A DNA stretch of 64,000 bases from Anaerolineales bacterium (GCA_026928255.1 JAIXKJ010000003.1:645833-709832), one strand, 5' to 3'. Positions 16,168 through 25,467 are shown, counted from the first letter of the stretch. Notes: generated by a model not told the origin, from the letters alone. Numbers and translations are program-made.

Positions 16168-16983
16168 TCAAGAACGGCGCTTCGGCGCGGGTTTTGGGCG
16201 CGACGTTTTCGAGACGCCGCCGCCTTTTGGCGCAAACTTTTTGACCGGCTTTTTTTGCGACATCTTCGGCGCGTTGCCGCCTTTCAGCGTTTGAATTTCT
16301 TCCTCGCTCAAATAACGCCACTGACTCGGTTTGAGTTCGCCCAATTTCAGCGAGCCGATTCTCACCCGAATAATTCGCACGACGGGCAAGCCGAGCAATT
16401 TTCCCACCTCGCGGATTTGACGCTTCTTCCCTTCGCCCATCACGACTCGAATCCACGCGCCTTTGCCAGACGTGGAAACAAAATTGACGATTGCCGGCTG
16501 TGTCTTGTCGCCGTCTTCCAGCACGACGCCGCGCCGCCAAGTTTCCAATTGTTCGACGTCCGGCTTGCGCGCCAACAACACGCGATATTCCTTCTCGTGC
16601 GCGTATCGCGGATGAGTCAACTTGTTGGTTAAGTCGCCGTCGTTGGTCATCAAAATCAAACCTTCGGAATCGTAATCCAAACGCCCGACGGGATAAAGAT
16701 GCCCGCTGACCGGAATCAAATCGCGGACGATTCGGCGGTCGTCCTGACCTTCGGCGGCGGAAAGCACATTGCGCGGCTTATACAACGCAATGTAGGTCAG
16801 CGTTTCGCGTTTGGCGAGCGGCTTGCCGTCCAACGCGACGGAGTCGCTTGCTAAATCCGCTTTTTGACCGAGTTCGGCGACTTTGCCGTTTACGGTAACG
16901 CGCCCGTCAATGATAAATTCTTCGCAAGCGCGGCGCGAGCCGTAGCCCGCTTGCGCCAATAGTTTTTGCAATCGTTCCTGCAT
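16168..16983 (-). CDS. rluB: 23S rRNA/16S rRNA pseudouridine synthase (RluB/RsuA family)
   Basis: 271 residues. N-terminal S4 RNA-binding domain (QERLQKLLAQAGYGSRRACE), then the RsuA-type catalytic domain with catalytic Asp in PVGRLDYDSEGLILMTN, and KRQIREVGKLLGLPVVRIIR. The last 35 residues are Lys/Pro/Gly-rich, as often seen in this family. It isomerises uridine in rRNA; RluB versus another paralogue cannot be settled from sequence alone. One base separates it from scpB, as in many bacteria where scpA-scpB-rluB cluster. Confidence 0.93.
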   Translation of the reverse strand: MQERLQKLLAQAGYGSRRACEEFIIDGRVTVNGKVAELGQKADLASDSVALDGKPLAKRETLTYIALYKPRNVLSAAEGQDDRRIVRDLIPVSGHLYPVGRLDYDSEGLILMTNDGDLTNKLTHPRYAHEKEYRVLLARKPDVEQLETWRRGVVLEDGDKTQPAIVNFVSTSGKGAWIRVVMGEGKKRQIREVGKLLGLPVVRIIRVRIGSLKLGELKPSQWRYLSEEEIQTLKGGNAPKMSQKKPVKKFAPKGGGVSKTSRPKPAPKRRS

Positions 16984-16984
16984 G

Positions 16985-17557
16985 TCAGCCTTTCAATAAT
17001 TCTTGCGTTTGAGGTTGCGCGTCTGTTTCGACGGGCGCGGCGAGCGGAGGCAACTCCATCAGCGAACTTAAGCCGAAGTGTTGCAAAAATTCCGCCGTTG
17101 TAGAATATAAAATCGGGCGTCCTGGCCCTTCGGCGCGTCCCGATTCTTGAATCAACCCTTTGCTTAATAGACTCTTCATCATGCCGTCGCTGTTGACTCC
17201 GCGAATTGAATCAATCTGCGGGCGCGTAACGGGTTGTTGATACGCGACAATCGCCAGCGTCTCCAACGCGGCGCGGCTGAGGTGCGTAATCGCTTCTAAG
17301 CCGAGAAAGGTCTCCACTAAGTTGGCGGTTTCTGGCGCGGTCGTCAATTGCAGACGTCCGCCGTTGCGCTGCAAACGCAGCCCGCGCCCTTGCAAAGATT
17401 CTTCCAATTCTTTTAATCCGCGCTCGACGACCGACGCGGTTACGTCTAACGCTTGCGCCAACTGCTGCAAAGGAGTCGGGTCGGCAGAGACGAACAACAT
17501 CGCCTCGATTTTTGCCGCCAAACCCAATTCTTCCAAAACGGGTTGAGATTCGCTCAT
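16985..17557 (-). CDS. scpB: Segregation and condensation protein B
   Basis: 190 residues with tandem winged-helix features: KIEAMLFVSADPTPLQQLAQ near the start, then ALETLAIVAYQQPVTRPQID and IRGVNSDGMMKSLLSKGLI. It is the kleisin-associated subunit of the SMC-ScpAB condensin that compacts and segregates chromosomes. Its usual partner scpA is about 24 kb away on the other strand (41986-42759). The start codon lies next to a TATAAT box that probably serves the divergent lipoprotein gene. Confidence 0.96.
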   Translation of the reverse strand: MSESQPVLEELGLAAKIEAMLFVSADPTPLQQLAQALDVTASVVERGLKELEESLQGRGLRLQRNGGRLQLTTAPETANLVETFLGLEAITHLSRAALETLAIVAYQQPVTRPQIDSIRGVNSDGMMKSLLSKGLIQESGRAEGPGRPILYSTTAEFLQHFGLSSLMELPPLAAPVETDAQPQTQELLKG

Positions 17558-17565
17558 GCTATAAT
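17557..17565 (+). promoter_or_regulatory. Extended -10 box for the 17606 lipoprotein gene
   Basis: TGCTATAAT on the plus strand is an extended -10 (TGn plus TATAAT). The predicted start near 17572 gives a short leader before the ATG at 17606. No good -35 is seen, as expected for extended -10 promoters. Confidence 0.6.
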
Positions 17566-17605
17566 TGCTCCGCTATTTCTATATCCTGCGTAAAGATTCA
17601 AAGAG

Positions 17606-18175
17606 ATGAAAACAAAAATTCAAATTTTCCTAACGATAATTTCCTTAATCGCCGCTTCGCTGGCTTGCTCGATGAACGTCGGCGGGCCCGATTACCCTGA
17701 GCAAAGCGTCCCCGCTTCGCCTGCCGACGCGCAAACCTTCATGGACATTTTTCAGCAATCCATGATGGCAAGCATGGAAACGGGCGTTCTTTCCATTACC
17801 GTTACCGAAAGCCAACTGACCAGCCTCGTCGCCGACAAACTCGCCAAACAAGAAAACCCGCCTTTCACCGACCCGCAAGTTCAACTGCGCGACGGGCAAG
17901 TCAAACTTTACGGCAAAATTGTCAAAGGTTGGGTCAGCGCCAACATGCTTATTGTGATGAACGCGACCATTGACCCAGAAAGCAACCTGCCCAAAATGCA
18001 AATCGTCTCCGCCGATTTCGGTCCCATCCCCGCGCCCGAAGGCGTCAACAACGCCATCAGCGCCATGATAGACGAAGCCTTCACCGGTTCGATTGGTCCC
18101 GTCGCGTCTGGTTTTCGCTTAGAGACCATTTCCGTCGAAAACGGCGTGATGACCTTAAGCGGAAAAGTCAAATAG
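17606..18175 (+). CDS. Small lipoprotein of unknown function
   Basis: 189 residues with lipobox SLAC (Cys21). The mature part has VLSITVTESQLTSLVADKLA, FTDPQVQLRDGQVKLYGKIV and a C-terminal MTLSGKVK strand. This alternation resembles the DUF2993/LmeA-like lipid-binding fold, where ESQLT-like and strand-rich segments line a hydrophobic groove, but this is only a suggestion. It is anchored on the outer face of the membrane. The next lipoprotein gene starts 19 bp downstream, so they are probably co-transcribed. Confidence 0.75.
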   Translation: MKTKIQIFLTIISLIAASLACSMNVGGPDYPEQSVPASPADAQTFMDIFQQSMMASMETGVLSITVTESQLTSLVADKLAKQENPPFTDPQVQLRDGQVKLYGKIVKGWVSANMLIVMNATIDPESNLPKMQIVSADFGPIPAPEGVNNAISAMIDEAFTGSIGPVASGFRLETISVENGVMTLSGKVK

Positions 18176-18194
18176 CGGCTGGATTATACCCGAC

Positions 18195-19784
18195 ATGCTT
18201 CGCCTCGTTCTCCGCCGAAAGCGGTTCGTCGTCTTTTTGCTTTTTTTCGCGCTGATGATTTCCTGCAAATCCCCGCAAATTAGCGGAGAGACAACCGTCT
18301 CCATCACGGCAGACGGCGAGACGCGGCAAGCGACCATCCCGCGCGGACAAACCGTCTCGCAGGCGCTTCAAAGCGCGGGCTATCAAATCGGCAGCCTCGA
18401 CAAAACCGAACCGCCGCTGTACGCCGTCCTTAACGACGGCGATTCTATTGTCATCGTCCGCGTGCAAGAAACCTTTGAGACGAAGGAAGTCGTCGTCCCG
18501 TTCGAGCGTCAAGTCGTCCGCAACGAAACCTTGCCCGAAGGCGAAACGCGCTTGGCGCAAGCGGGAATCAACGGCTTGCAAGAAATTACCTATCGCAAAA
18601 TCTTGGAAGACGGAATCGAAACGAGTCAATCCGCCGTTAAGACCGTCATCCTTAAAGAGGCGCAAGCGGAAATCGTCATGGTCGGCGCGCAAGCCTCTTT
18701 TGCGCCCTTAAATATTTCTGGGACCTTAGCCTACCTCGCGGGCGGCAATGCGTGGATCATGGAAGATTCCACTGCCAACCGCCGCGTTGTCGTCAGTACG
18801 GGAGATTTGGACGGGCGCATTTTCACCCTTTCGCCCAACGGCGAATATTTAGTCTTCACGCGCAAATCCGCGAAACCTGCCGACCAAGAGATTAACACGC
18901 TTTGGGTCGTCCGCGTGAAGAACACAAAGCCCGCGCTGATTTCTCTGCAAGCGAAAAACGTCGTTCACTTTGCAGAATGGATTCCTGGCACAAATTCGGT
19001 GATGTATTCCACCGTCGAACCGAGAGCGGCGGCGCCCGGCTGGCAAGCAAACAACGACCTTTATCGCGTCGGCATCACCAACCCGAACAACCCTGCGCGG
19101 ATTCTTTTTCCTAACAGCGGCGGCGTTTACGGCTGGTGGGGCATGTCCTTTGCCTTCGCGCCCGACGGCAGGTTAGCCTACGTCCGCCCGGACGGAGTCG
19201 GTTTAGTAGATCAAGACAGCAAACGCCTGAAACCGATGTTGGACATTACGCCCTTCAACACGCACAGCGATTGGGCGTGGATTCCGCCGCTCGTTTGGGG
19301 CGCGGACGGGAACAGTTTATACTTCGTCAGCCACGCGCCCGCGCCCGCCCCCATCTCGGAAGAGGAGTCGCCTTACTTTGATTTATCCGCCGTTTCGCTG
19401 GAAAATTCGGCGGCGGCGACTCTCGTCCGCTTGGCGGGGATGTTCGCTTATCCGTCGGTTTCGCCAATTCAACGAAACGGCAAAGAAGCGGCGTTTCAAG
19501 TCGCTTATCTGCAAGCCATTTTCAGCGACCAAAGCGAATCGAGCCGTTATCGTCTGATGATTATGGATCGAGACGGATCAAACAGCCGCGCCCTCTTTCC
19601 GCCCGCGGACAAAAACGGGCTAGAACCGCAAACGCCCGCTTGGTCGCCCGCCGTTCCCAAAGAAGCGTACAGCGGATTTATCGCCGTCGTCTATCAAGGG
19701 AATTTATGGCTCGCGGACAGCGTCAGCGGCGGCGCGTATCAAGTAACGGGCGACGGGATGATTTCACGCATCGCGTGGAAGTAA
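18195..19784 (+). CDS. Lipoprotein with DUF348-like, G5 and beta-propeller domains
   Basis: 529 residues with lipobox MISC (Cys24). Residues about 33-85 resemble the ubiquitin-like DUF348 module found before G5 domains (VSITADGETRQATIPRGQTV). Residues about 90-165 are a G5 domain (EVVVPFERQVVRNETLPEGE). The rest (about 175-529) is a TolB/WD40-like propeller with repeated strand signatures (YLVFTRKSAKP, GRLAYVRPDG, SLYFVSHAPAP, LWLADSVSGGAYQVTG). Likely an exported cell-wall or surface protein that binds glycans or another partner; the actual ligand is unknown. Confidence 0.82.
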   Translation: MLRLVLRRKRFVVFLLFFALMISCKSPQISGETTVSITADGETRQATIPRGQTVSQALQSAGYQIGSLDKTEPPLYAVLNDGDSIVIVRVQETFETKEVVVPFERQVVRNETLPEGETRLAQAGINGLQEITYRKILEDGIETSQSAVKTVILKEAQAEIVMVGAQASFAPLNISGTLAYLAGGNAWIMEDSTANRRVVVSTGDLDGRIFTLSPNGEYLVFTRKSAKPADQEINTLWVVRVKNTKPALISLQAKNVVHFAEWIPGTNSVMYSTVEPRAAAPGWQANNDLYRVGITNPNNPARILFPNSGGVYGWWGMSFAFAPDGRLAYVRPDGVGLVDQDSKRLKPMLDITPFNTHSDWAWIPPLVWGADGNSLYFVSHAPAPAPISEEESPYFDLSAVSLENSAAATLVRLAGMFAYPSVSPIQRNGKEAAFQVAYLQAIFSDQSESSRYRLMIMDRDGSNSRALFPPADKNGLEPQTPAWSPAVPKEAYSGFIAVVYQGNLWLADSVSGGAYQVTGDGMISRIAWK

Positions 19785-19811
19785 TTTTATATTTTTAGGA
19801 GAACAGACAAC

Positions 19812-20771
19812 ATGCGAATTTTAATCACCGGCGCGGCGGGCTTTCTCGGTTCGCACCTTTGCGACCGCTTGCTCGCGGACGGACATAACATCGTCGGCAT
19901 GGACAATTTCATCACGGGCAACCCCGACAACATCGCGCACTTGGCGGGCAACGAACGCTTTCAATTTATTAAATGCGACATTTCAAATTATATTTTTGCG
20001 CCAGGCAAGGTGGACGCGATTCTGCATTTCGCTTCGCCCGCCAGCCCCAACCCGCAATCGAAAGCCGGCTATTTCAACCTGCCGATTCAAACCATGAAAG
20101 CGGGCGCTTTGGGCACGCTCAACTGCTTGGGCATCGCCCGCCGCGAAGGCTCGCGCTTTCTGCTCGCTTCCACCAGCGAAATTTACGGCGACCCTGAAAT
20201 TCATCCGCAAGTGGAATCTTACGTCGGCAACGTAGACCCCATCGGCGAACGCGCCGTTTATGACGAAGCCAAACGCTTCGCCGAATCGCTGACCATGGCC
20301 TATCACCGCTTTCACGGAGTCAACACCGCCATCGTCCGCATCTTCAACACCTACGGTCCGCGCATGGATTTGGAAGACGGACGCGCCCTGCCCAACTTCC
20401 TCAAACAAGCCTTGCTCGGTCAAGCGCTGACCGTCTACGGCACGGGCAGCCAAACCCGCTCCTTTTGTTTCGTGGACGATTTGATTAACGGCATCGTCAA
20501 ACTGCTTTACTCCGACGAGCATTTGCCGGTCAACATTGGCAACCCAATCGAGATGACCATTCTAGAATTTGCCGAAGCGATTAACAAAGTCGTCGGCAAC
20601 GCGGCGGGGATTCGCTTCATCGAAGACGCTCGCAGCGCGCGCGACCCGCAGCGCCGTCAACCCGACATCTCTCGCGCCCGCGAAATTCTGAACTGGCAAC
20701 CGCAAGTCAATTTAGAAGAAGGCATTCGCCGCACGATTCCTTTCTTCAAACAAAAATTAGGACTCGCGTAA
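19812..20771 (+). CDS. UDP-glucuronate decarboxylase-type NAD-dependent sugar epimerase
   Basis: 319-residue extended SDR. NAD motif [10 protein letters not shown] at the N-terminus, catalytic YDEAK, and the stretch [20 protein letters not shown], close to bacterial UDP-xylose synthases. Related dehydratases and epimerases have similar folds, so the exact product (UDP-xylose) is inferred. It supplies nucleotide sugars for surface glycans and sits upstream of GtrA and near GT-C glycosyltransferases. A Shine-Dalgarno (AGGAGAA) precedes the start. Confidence 0.88.
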   Translation: MRILITGAAGFLGSHLCDRLLADGHNIVGMDNFITGNPDNIAHLAGNERFQFIKCDISNYIFAPGKVDAILHFASPASPNPQSKAGYFNLPIQTMKAGALGTLNCLGIARREGSRFLLASTSEIYGDPEIHPQVESYVGNVDPIGERAVYDEAKRFAESLTMAYHRFHGVNTAIVRIFNTYGPRMDLEDGRALPNFLKQALLGQALTVYGTGSQTRSFCFVDDLINGIVKLLYSDEHLPVNIGNPIEMTILEFAEAINKVVGNAAGIRFIEDARSARDPQRRQPDISRAREILNWQPQVNLEEGIRRTIPFFKQKLGLA

Positions 20772-20775
20772 TTTT

Positions 20776-21240
20776 ATGATCGTCATCACCGACGCGCGCG
20801 AACGGACGCGCTTCATTAAATTTGCGGCGGTCGGCGCAATCGGCGCGGCAATTGACTTTGGCGTGATGAACCTGCTCTCGCATCGTCCCTTTGAATTTTC
20901 GCTGGTCGTCGCAGGGAGCGTCTCCTTCGTCTGCGCCGTGATTAGCAACTTCGTTTGGAATCGCTATTGGACGTATCCCGAATCGCGTTCGCGCCCGATT
21001 TTGAATCAACTGGGCATGTTCTTCCTCGTCAACGCGGCCGGCATTTTGATTCGCGTCCCGATTTTGCGTTATCTCGAACCGCCGTTACGCGCTTGGGCAG
21101 AAAACCTTTTACGCGCCCCGTCCGCCGCCGAGTTCTACGCAAAGAACCTCACGCTTGCCATCGCCGTCGGCGTGGTCATGTTGTGGAATTTTTTCGTCAA
21201 CCGCTACTGGACTTACAACGACGTGGACAACGAAAGTTAA
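20776..21240 (+). CDS. GtrA family membrane protein
   Basis: 154 residues with four hydrophobic helices. Opening RFIKFAAVGAIGAAIDFGVM and the internal repeat FVWNRYWTYPE / FFVNRYWTYND are the GtrA hallmark. These proteins are thought to flip polyprenyl-linked sugars across the inner membrane. The start lies 4 bp after the stop of the decarboxylase gene, so the two are probably one operon. Confidence 0.93.
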   Translation: MIVITDARERTRFIKFAAVGAIGAAIDFGVMNLLSHRPFEFSLVVAGSVSFVCAVISNFVWNRYWTYPESRSRPILNQLGMFFLVNAAGILIRVPILRYLEPPLRAWAENLLRAPSAAEFYAKNLTLAIAVGVVMLWNFFVNRYWTYNDVDNES

Positions 21241-21267
21241 GAGAATAAATCTTCGCGCTTTTACAAA

Positions 21268-21273
21268 TATAAT
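21268..21273 (+). promoter_or_regulatory. TATAAT box, probable leaderless start for the 21286 gene
   Basis: TATAAT ends 12 bp before the ATG at 21286, so transcription would begin only a few bases ahead of the start codon. No -35 is obvious. Confidence 0.45.
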
Positions 21274-21285
21274 TAAAGGTTAATC

Positions 21286-21663
21286 ATGGCAAACAAATTA
21301 TCGTTTATCCCTATTTACACTACTCACGGCGACGCGGAAGCCTTTCTGCTTTACCCGTACCTCTTCAACCGCACAGGCGAATGGATCGGCTTTGTCACCC
21401 CCGCCCGCGACGTCTATTCCGTCGCTGGCGTTTACGTCGGCGCGCTGACCAACGACCCGCGCATCGTCGCTAAACGCGCGATGGACGACGTCAAACCGCG
21501 AGTCGCGCCGCCGCCCGCGCCCAAACGCGCTCAACTGCCAGCCACCGTCCCCCTCCCGCCGATGATGCCCGAACTCAATCACTCGCTGGTTGACGTGCTA
21601 TTGGATATGCCCGAAAAACTTCACACGCTCGACAGCGGCGAATTTCTCCGCGATATGGATTAA
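21286..21663 (+). CDS. 4-fold beta-flower-like protein of unknown function
   Basis: 125 residues. Residues about 15-60 (YLFNRTGEWIGFVTPARDVY then SVAGVYVGALTND) show the alternating short-strand and N-x-x-G-E-W-I-G pattern of the 4-fold beta-flower domain, a small module of unknown function. The rest is Pro/Ala-rich with a helical end (LVDVLLDMPEKLHTLDSGEF). No signal or membrane helix. The next gene (thioesterase) starts 3 bp later, so they are co-transcribed. Confidence 0.6.
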   Translation: MANKLSFIPIYTTHGDAEAFLLYPYLFNRTGEWIGFVTPARDVYSVAGVYVGALTNDPRIVAKRAMDDVKPRVAPPPAPKRAQLPATVPLPPMMPELNHSLVDVLLDMPEKLHTLDSGEFLRDMD

Positions 21664-21665
21664 CA

Positions 21666-22133
21666 ATGTCAAAAGTCAAAAACTCTCACGCCTCGCGCGT
21701 TTACCTCTCGCAACTGATGCAACCCGAGCACGCCAACTATTTCGGCAACGTGCACGGCGGCTGGATTATGAAACTCGCCGACGAAGCGGGCGCGTTGGCT
21801 TGCATGCGCCACGCGCAAATGCGCGTCGTTACCGTCGCCGTGGATTCAGTTACCTTCCGCGAGCCAATCAAAATTGGCGACCTCGTTACCTTCACCGCCG
21901 AAGTAACCTACACTGGGCGAACCTCCCTCGAAGCCGAAGTGCAAGTTACCGCCGAAAACCCCATCAGCGGCGAACGCACGCACACCAACACCGCCTACCT
22001 CGTGTACGTCGCTTTGGACGAAGATAACCGCCCCGCTCCCGTTCCGCAATTGGTGGTCGAAAGCGAAGCGGAACAAGCGCGTTTCAAGCAAGCGCAAATT
22101 CGTCAACAACGGCGCATTCAAAAGAACGCTTGA
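21666..22133 (+). CDS. Acyl-CoA thioesterase (hot-dog fold, YciA/ACOT type)
   Basis: 155 residues. It starts SRVYLSQLMQPEHANYFGNV then HGGWIMKLADEAGALACMRH, the classic hot-dog hydrolase sequence with the catalytic Asp in the ADEAG helix. The second half keeps VTVAVDSVTFREPIKIGDLV. It hydrolyses acyl-CoA to free acid and CoA in the cytosol. It overlaps the next gene's TTG start by 4 bp. Confidence 0.93.
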   Translation: MSKVKNSHASRVYLSQLMQPEHANYFGNVHGGWIMKLADEAGALACMRHAQMRVVTVAVDSVTFREPIKIGDLVTFTAEVTYTGRTSLEAEVQVTAENPISGERTHTNTAYLVYVALDEDNRPAPVPQLVVESEAEQARFKQAQIRQQRRIQKNA

Positions 22134-23671
22134 AAATAATTCGCCAACGTCCCATTTTGATTTTGCTCGTCGTCAACCTGCTGGTCGGGTTGACGACCTT
22201 TCGCGCCTACGGCTTCTCATGGGACGAACCGCTCTTTTACGATTACGGTCAAGCCGCGCTGTACGCCTACTCGCCCGCCAATTGGTTTAGCGGACAATTT
22301 GACCTTGCCCAATCTTTTGGCGCGAGCGCCGACGACCACGCCAACCGCGGACCCGCTTACCTGTTGCTCGCCGCGCCGTTCGTTTTTTTGCTGGAACGGC
22401 TTGGACTTGACCTCGCTTCCGCTTGGCATCTCGTCAACTATTTGACGTTTACCTTCGGCGTTTACCTGCTCTATCGCCTCGCCGCAAAATGGATGAGCGC
22501 CGAGTCCGCGTTGGCGGCGGCGGCTTTGTTCAACTTTCAGCCGCTCCTTTGGGGGCACGCCTTCGTCAACCCGAAAGACATCCCCTTCCTGACGTTTTTT
22601 CTCGGCGCGATTCTCTTTGGCTTCGAGATGATGGACGAATGGGCGCAGTCCGCAACGCTGAGTTTCAAGAAAATTCTTCTCGCCGCGTTCTTCCTTGGGG
22701 CGGCGACGTCCATTCGTGTCATCGCGCCGCTCGCCGCTTTCATCGTTCTTTTTTACGGGTTGATTATTGGAATAAAATTCTCTACTCTTACAACTCGTTT
22801 TACTTATTGGCTATACGCATTATTATCTTTAACGATTATGTTTGTCCTCTGGCCCTATCTTTGGCAAAGCCCAATTCAGAAATTGATTGAAGTCTTTGTT
22901 TACATGTCGGATAACCCGACTCATCTCAACGTGCTTTTTGCTTCCCGCAACTTCCCTGCCGACGCATTGCCCCTGCGCTATTTTCCAGCGCTATTTGGCT
23001 ACACGCTGACCATGCCGACGTATTTCTTAATCGCCATCGGCTTCATCGTCGGCTTTTGGCGCGCGGACAAAACAAAGCGTCTGACGCTGACTCTGCTCTT
23101 CGCTTGGTTCGGCGTCCTCGTCGCCTACATCCTGCTGCGCCGCCCCGCCATGTACGACGGCTACCGCCATTTTCTTTTTATCCTTCCGCCCTTATTCGTC
23201 TTTTCAGGTTTCGCCTTTGAAGCGTTTTTTTCGCGCTTCAAACAAACTTGGCAAAAAGTATTTTTGTCCGCAATCATTCTCGCGTTTGGAATTATTCCAA
23301 TCATTCAATTGCACCCTTATCAATACGCTTACTACAACGCCTTTGTCGGCGGAGTCGGCGGCGCGTTTCGTCATTACGAAACCGAATACTGGCTGACCTG
23401 CTACCGCGAAGCCATTTTAGAATTAAACCAAATCGCGCCCGCGAACAGCCGCTTGTTCGTCCGCCGCGAGCCGTACATCGCCGCCTACTACGCCGACCCG
23501 CAGATCGCCGTCCTCGATTTTCGCGGCGGGCAAAAGGACATGCGAAGCGGCGATTATTATTTAGTCAACACGCGCTCCAACGAAGACTTGACTTTTATGA
23601 GCGGTAAACCGTCCGTCGTCGAGGTCTCGCGTTTGGGCGCGACGTTTTGTATGGTAAAACAAGTCCCTTAA
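22130..23671 (+). CDS. GT-C glycosyltransferase, PMT/ArnT-like membrane protein
   Basis: 513 residues with about 10-12 hydrophobic helices. The first loop carries FSWDEPLFYDYGQAALYAYS, an acidic DE motif as in GT39/GT83 enzymes that use a polyprenyl-phosphate sugar donor. A TTG start at 22130 overlaps the previous stop (TTGA). After the helices a periplasmic C-terminal part follows (about 420-513). Likely transfers sugars to a membrane lipid or protein; the acceptor is unknown. Confidence 0.82.
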   Translation: MKIIRQRPILILLVVNLLVGLTTFRAYGFSWDEPLFYDYGQAALYAYSPANWFSGQFDLAQSFGASADDHANRGPAYLLLAAPFVFLLERLGLDLASAWHLVNYLTFTFGVYLLYRLAAKWMSAESALAAAALFNFQPLLWGHAFVNPKDIPFLTFFLGAILFGFEMMDEWAQSATLSFKKILLAAFFLGAATSIRVIAPLAAFIVLFYGLIIGIKFSTLTTRFTYWLYALLSLTIMFVLWPYLWQSPIQKLIEVFVYMSDNPTHLNVLFASRNFPADALPLRYFPALFGYTLTMPTYFLIAIGFIVGFWRADKTKRLTLTLLFAWFGVLVAYILLRRPAMYDGYRHFLFILPPLFVFSGFAFEAFFSRFKQTWQKVFLSAIILAFGIIPIIQLHPYQYAYYNAFVGGVGGAFRHYETEYWLTCYREAILELNQIAPANSRLFVRREPYIAAYYADPQIAVLDFRGGQKDMRSGDYYLVNTRSNEDLTFMSGKPSVVEVSRLGATFCMVKQVP

Positions 23672-23703
23672 GACGAAACGTAATCAGCAGAAAGAGAGCA
23701 ACC

Positions 23704-24678
23704 ATGACCACTCACCGCGAACGCATTCAAGCCTGTTTCAAAGGCGAACAAACCGACCGCGTCCCCGTCGCGCTTTGGCGGCACTTCCCCGAAGAAGATC
23801 AAGACCCGCAGACGCTGGCGGCGGCGACGCTCCAATTTCAAGAGACCTATGATTTTGACATCGTTAAGGTTTCGCCCTCTTCAGCCTTTATGGTCAAGGA
23901 TTGGGGCGTGCAGGACGAATGGCGCAATAATCCCGAAGGGTCGCGCGCTTACACAAAACACGTCATCGAGAAGCCGCAAGATTGGGAAACGCTGACGGCG
24001 CTCGACCCGTCCGCGCCGCACCTCGCCGCGCAGTTGGATTGTCTGCGCGTCATCCAGCGCGGACTTGCGCCCGAGACGCCGCTCATCCAAACCGTCTTCA
24101 ATCCGCTTTCGCAGGCGAAGAATTTAGCGGGCGCCGATTTGCTTTTGGAGCATTTGCAAAAATACCCCGAAGCGCTGACCAAAGGTTTAGAGACGATTGC
24201 CAAAGGCACAGTCAAATTTATCGAGGCTTTGCGCGAACTGGGCGTGGACGGAATTTTTTATGCCGTGCAACACGCGCAAAATAATTTACTCTCGTTAGAA
24301 GAGTATGAAAAAATCGCCCTGCCCTACGACTTGCAAACGCTTGTCCCCGCCAAAGAATTTTGGTGCAACCTTTTGCATTTGCACGGCAAGGACGTTCATT
24401 TTTCTTTGGCGAATCAAATGGATTTCCAAATCGTCAACTGGCACGACCGCGAGACATTCCCTTCGTTGAGCGAAGCGGAAAATTTGTTCGACGGCGCGCT
24501 CTGCGGCGGCGTCCGCCAGGAGACGCTCTACGCGGGAGATTCGGATCAGGTCAAGAAAGAGGCGCGAGACGCCGTCGCGCAAACTCGCGGTCGGCGTTTT
24601 ATTCTCGGCACGGGTTGCGTCGTCTATTATCAATCGCCGCGCGAAAATATTATGGCGGTTATCGAGAGCGCGCGATGA
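23704..24678 (+). CDS. Uroporphyrinogen decarboxylase (URO-D) superfamily protein
   Basis: 324 residues; the start at 23704 (MTTHRERIQACFKGEQTDRV) has a purine-rich site upstream, and the upstream extension of the frame is rejected. URO-D family signatures are GEQTDRVPVALWRHFP at the start, NLLHLHGKDVHF mid-protein, and RRFILGTGCVVYYQSPRENI at the end. The His and Cys of LHLHG and TGCVV match positions that bind zinc in MtaA/CmuA-type methyltransferases, so a corrinoid-linked methyl transfer is possible, but the actual reaction is unknown. Overlaps rsmD (ATGA). Confidence 0.83.
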   Translation: MTTHRERIQACFKGEQTDRVPVALWRHFPEEDQDPQTLAAATLQFQETYDFDIVKVSPSSAFMVKDWGVQDEWRNNPEGSRAYTKHVIEKPQDWETLTALDPSAPHLAAQLDCLRVIQRGLAPETPLIQTVFNPLSQAKNLAGADLLLEHLQKYPEALTKGLETIAKGTVKFIEALRELGVDGIFYAVQHAQNNLLSLEEYEKIALPYDLQTLVPAKEFWCNLLHLHGKDVHFSLANQMDFQIVNWHDRETFPSLSEAENLFDGALCGGVRQETLYAGDSDQVKKEARDAVAQTRGRRFILGTGCVVYYQSPRENIMAVIESAR

Positions 24679-25229
24679 GTCTGCGAGTGATTTCGGGCAG
24701 CGCGAAAGGCAGGAAGTTAAAGGCGGTGGCGGGCGACACCACGCGCCCGGTGATGGACCGCGTCAAAGAGGCGTTGTTTAACATTTTGGCGAGCGACGTG
24801 ATTGACTCGCAGTGGTGGGATTTGTTCGCGGGGACTGGCGCCATCGGCATCGAGGCGTTGAGTCGCGGCGCGGCGTTTGCGCGTTTTTCGGATTTGCACC
24901 GCCTGCCAATCGAGACCGTCAAAGACAACCTGGCGCATTGCAAATTCGAGGCGCAAGCGGAAGTTCGGCGCGGCGACGCTTTCACCATGTTGGCCGGCAA
25001 AGCGGATCGCCAGTTTGATTACATCTACATCGCGCCGCCGCAATATAAAAAGATGTGGTCGGAAGCCTTGAAATTAGCGGACGATAACGCGGACTGGCTC
25101 AACGCCGACGGCTGCGTTATCGTCCAAATTGACCCAAGAGAGTTTGAAGAAGTCGAGTTGCGTCATCTCGTCGAAGGCGAACGCCGCCGTTACGGAGGCA
25201 CGCTTCTCGTCTTTTACGACAGGGTTTAA
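24675..25229 (+). CDS. rsmD: 16S rRNA (guanine-N2)-methyltransferase RsmD
   Basis: 184 residues. MSLRVISGSAKGRKLKAVAG then TTRPVMDRVKEALFNIL, the glycine-rich SAM site DLFAGTGAIGIEALSRGA, and FDYIYIAPPQYKKMW. It methylates G966 (E. coli numbering) of 16S rRNA. The usual N/DPPY catalytic motif reads APPQY here, so the acidic/amide position is Ala; I recall related forms in other Chloroflexota but cannot verify that here. The start overlaps the previous gene by 4 bp. Confidence 0.9.
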   Translation: MSLRVISGSAKGRKLKAVAGDTTRPVMDRVKEALFNILASDVIDSQWWDLFAGTGAIGIEALSRGAAFARFSDLHRLPIETVKDNLAHCKFEAQAEVRRGDAFTMLAGKADRQFDYIYIAPPQYKKMWSEALKLADDNADWLNADGCVIVQIDPREFEEVELRHLVEGERRRYGGTLLVFYDRV

Positions 25230-25465
25230 TCTTCCGTTTCGTCCGACGCGCCGAAGACGCGCGCCAACGCCGCCTCGACTTCCGCTTCGCTGTGTTTCGC
25301 GCAAGCGACCAGCGGACGTTTTCGTCCCTTCACTTCTTTGGCGTTTGCGCCCATCGCTTTGAAGTCATAAAGCGTTCCGTCGTCGTTATACACAACCAAC
25401 AGTTGATGCAAATTTCCGCAGACGATGCAACCGTGCGTTTCATAACGCGATTGTTTCTCCGTCAT
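25226..25465 (-). CDS. Small zinc-ribbon-like protein of unknown function
   Basis: 79 residues. CxxC at Cys13/Cys16 and CxxH at Cys55/His58 suggest one zinc site formed by the two halves. The middle is HQLLVVYNDDGTLYDFKAMG. No signal or membrane helix. It follows the cyclophilin gene by 2 bp, so the two are co-transcribed, and it converges on rsmD with a 3-bp overlap. Confidence 0.75.
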   Translation of the reverse strand: MTEKQSRYETHGCIVCGNLHQLLVVYNDDGTLYDFKAMGANAKEVKGRKRPLVACAKHSEAEVEAALARVFGASDETED

Positions 25466-25467
25466 TT

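Noticed and set aside
24360..24674. Extension of the rsmD frame to the left
   Set aside because: It lies within the URO-D gene in a different frame; rsmD begins at the ATGA overlap.
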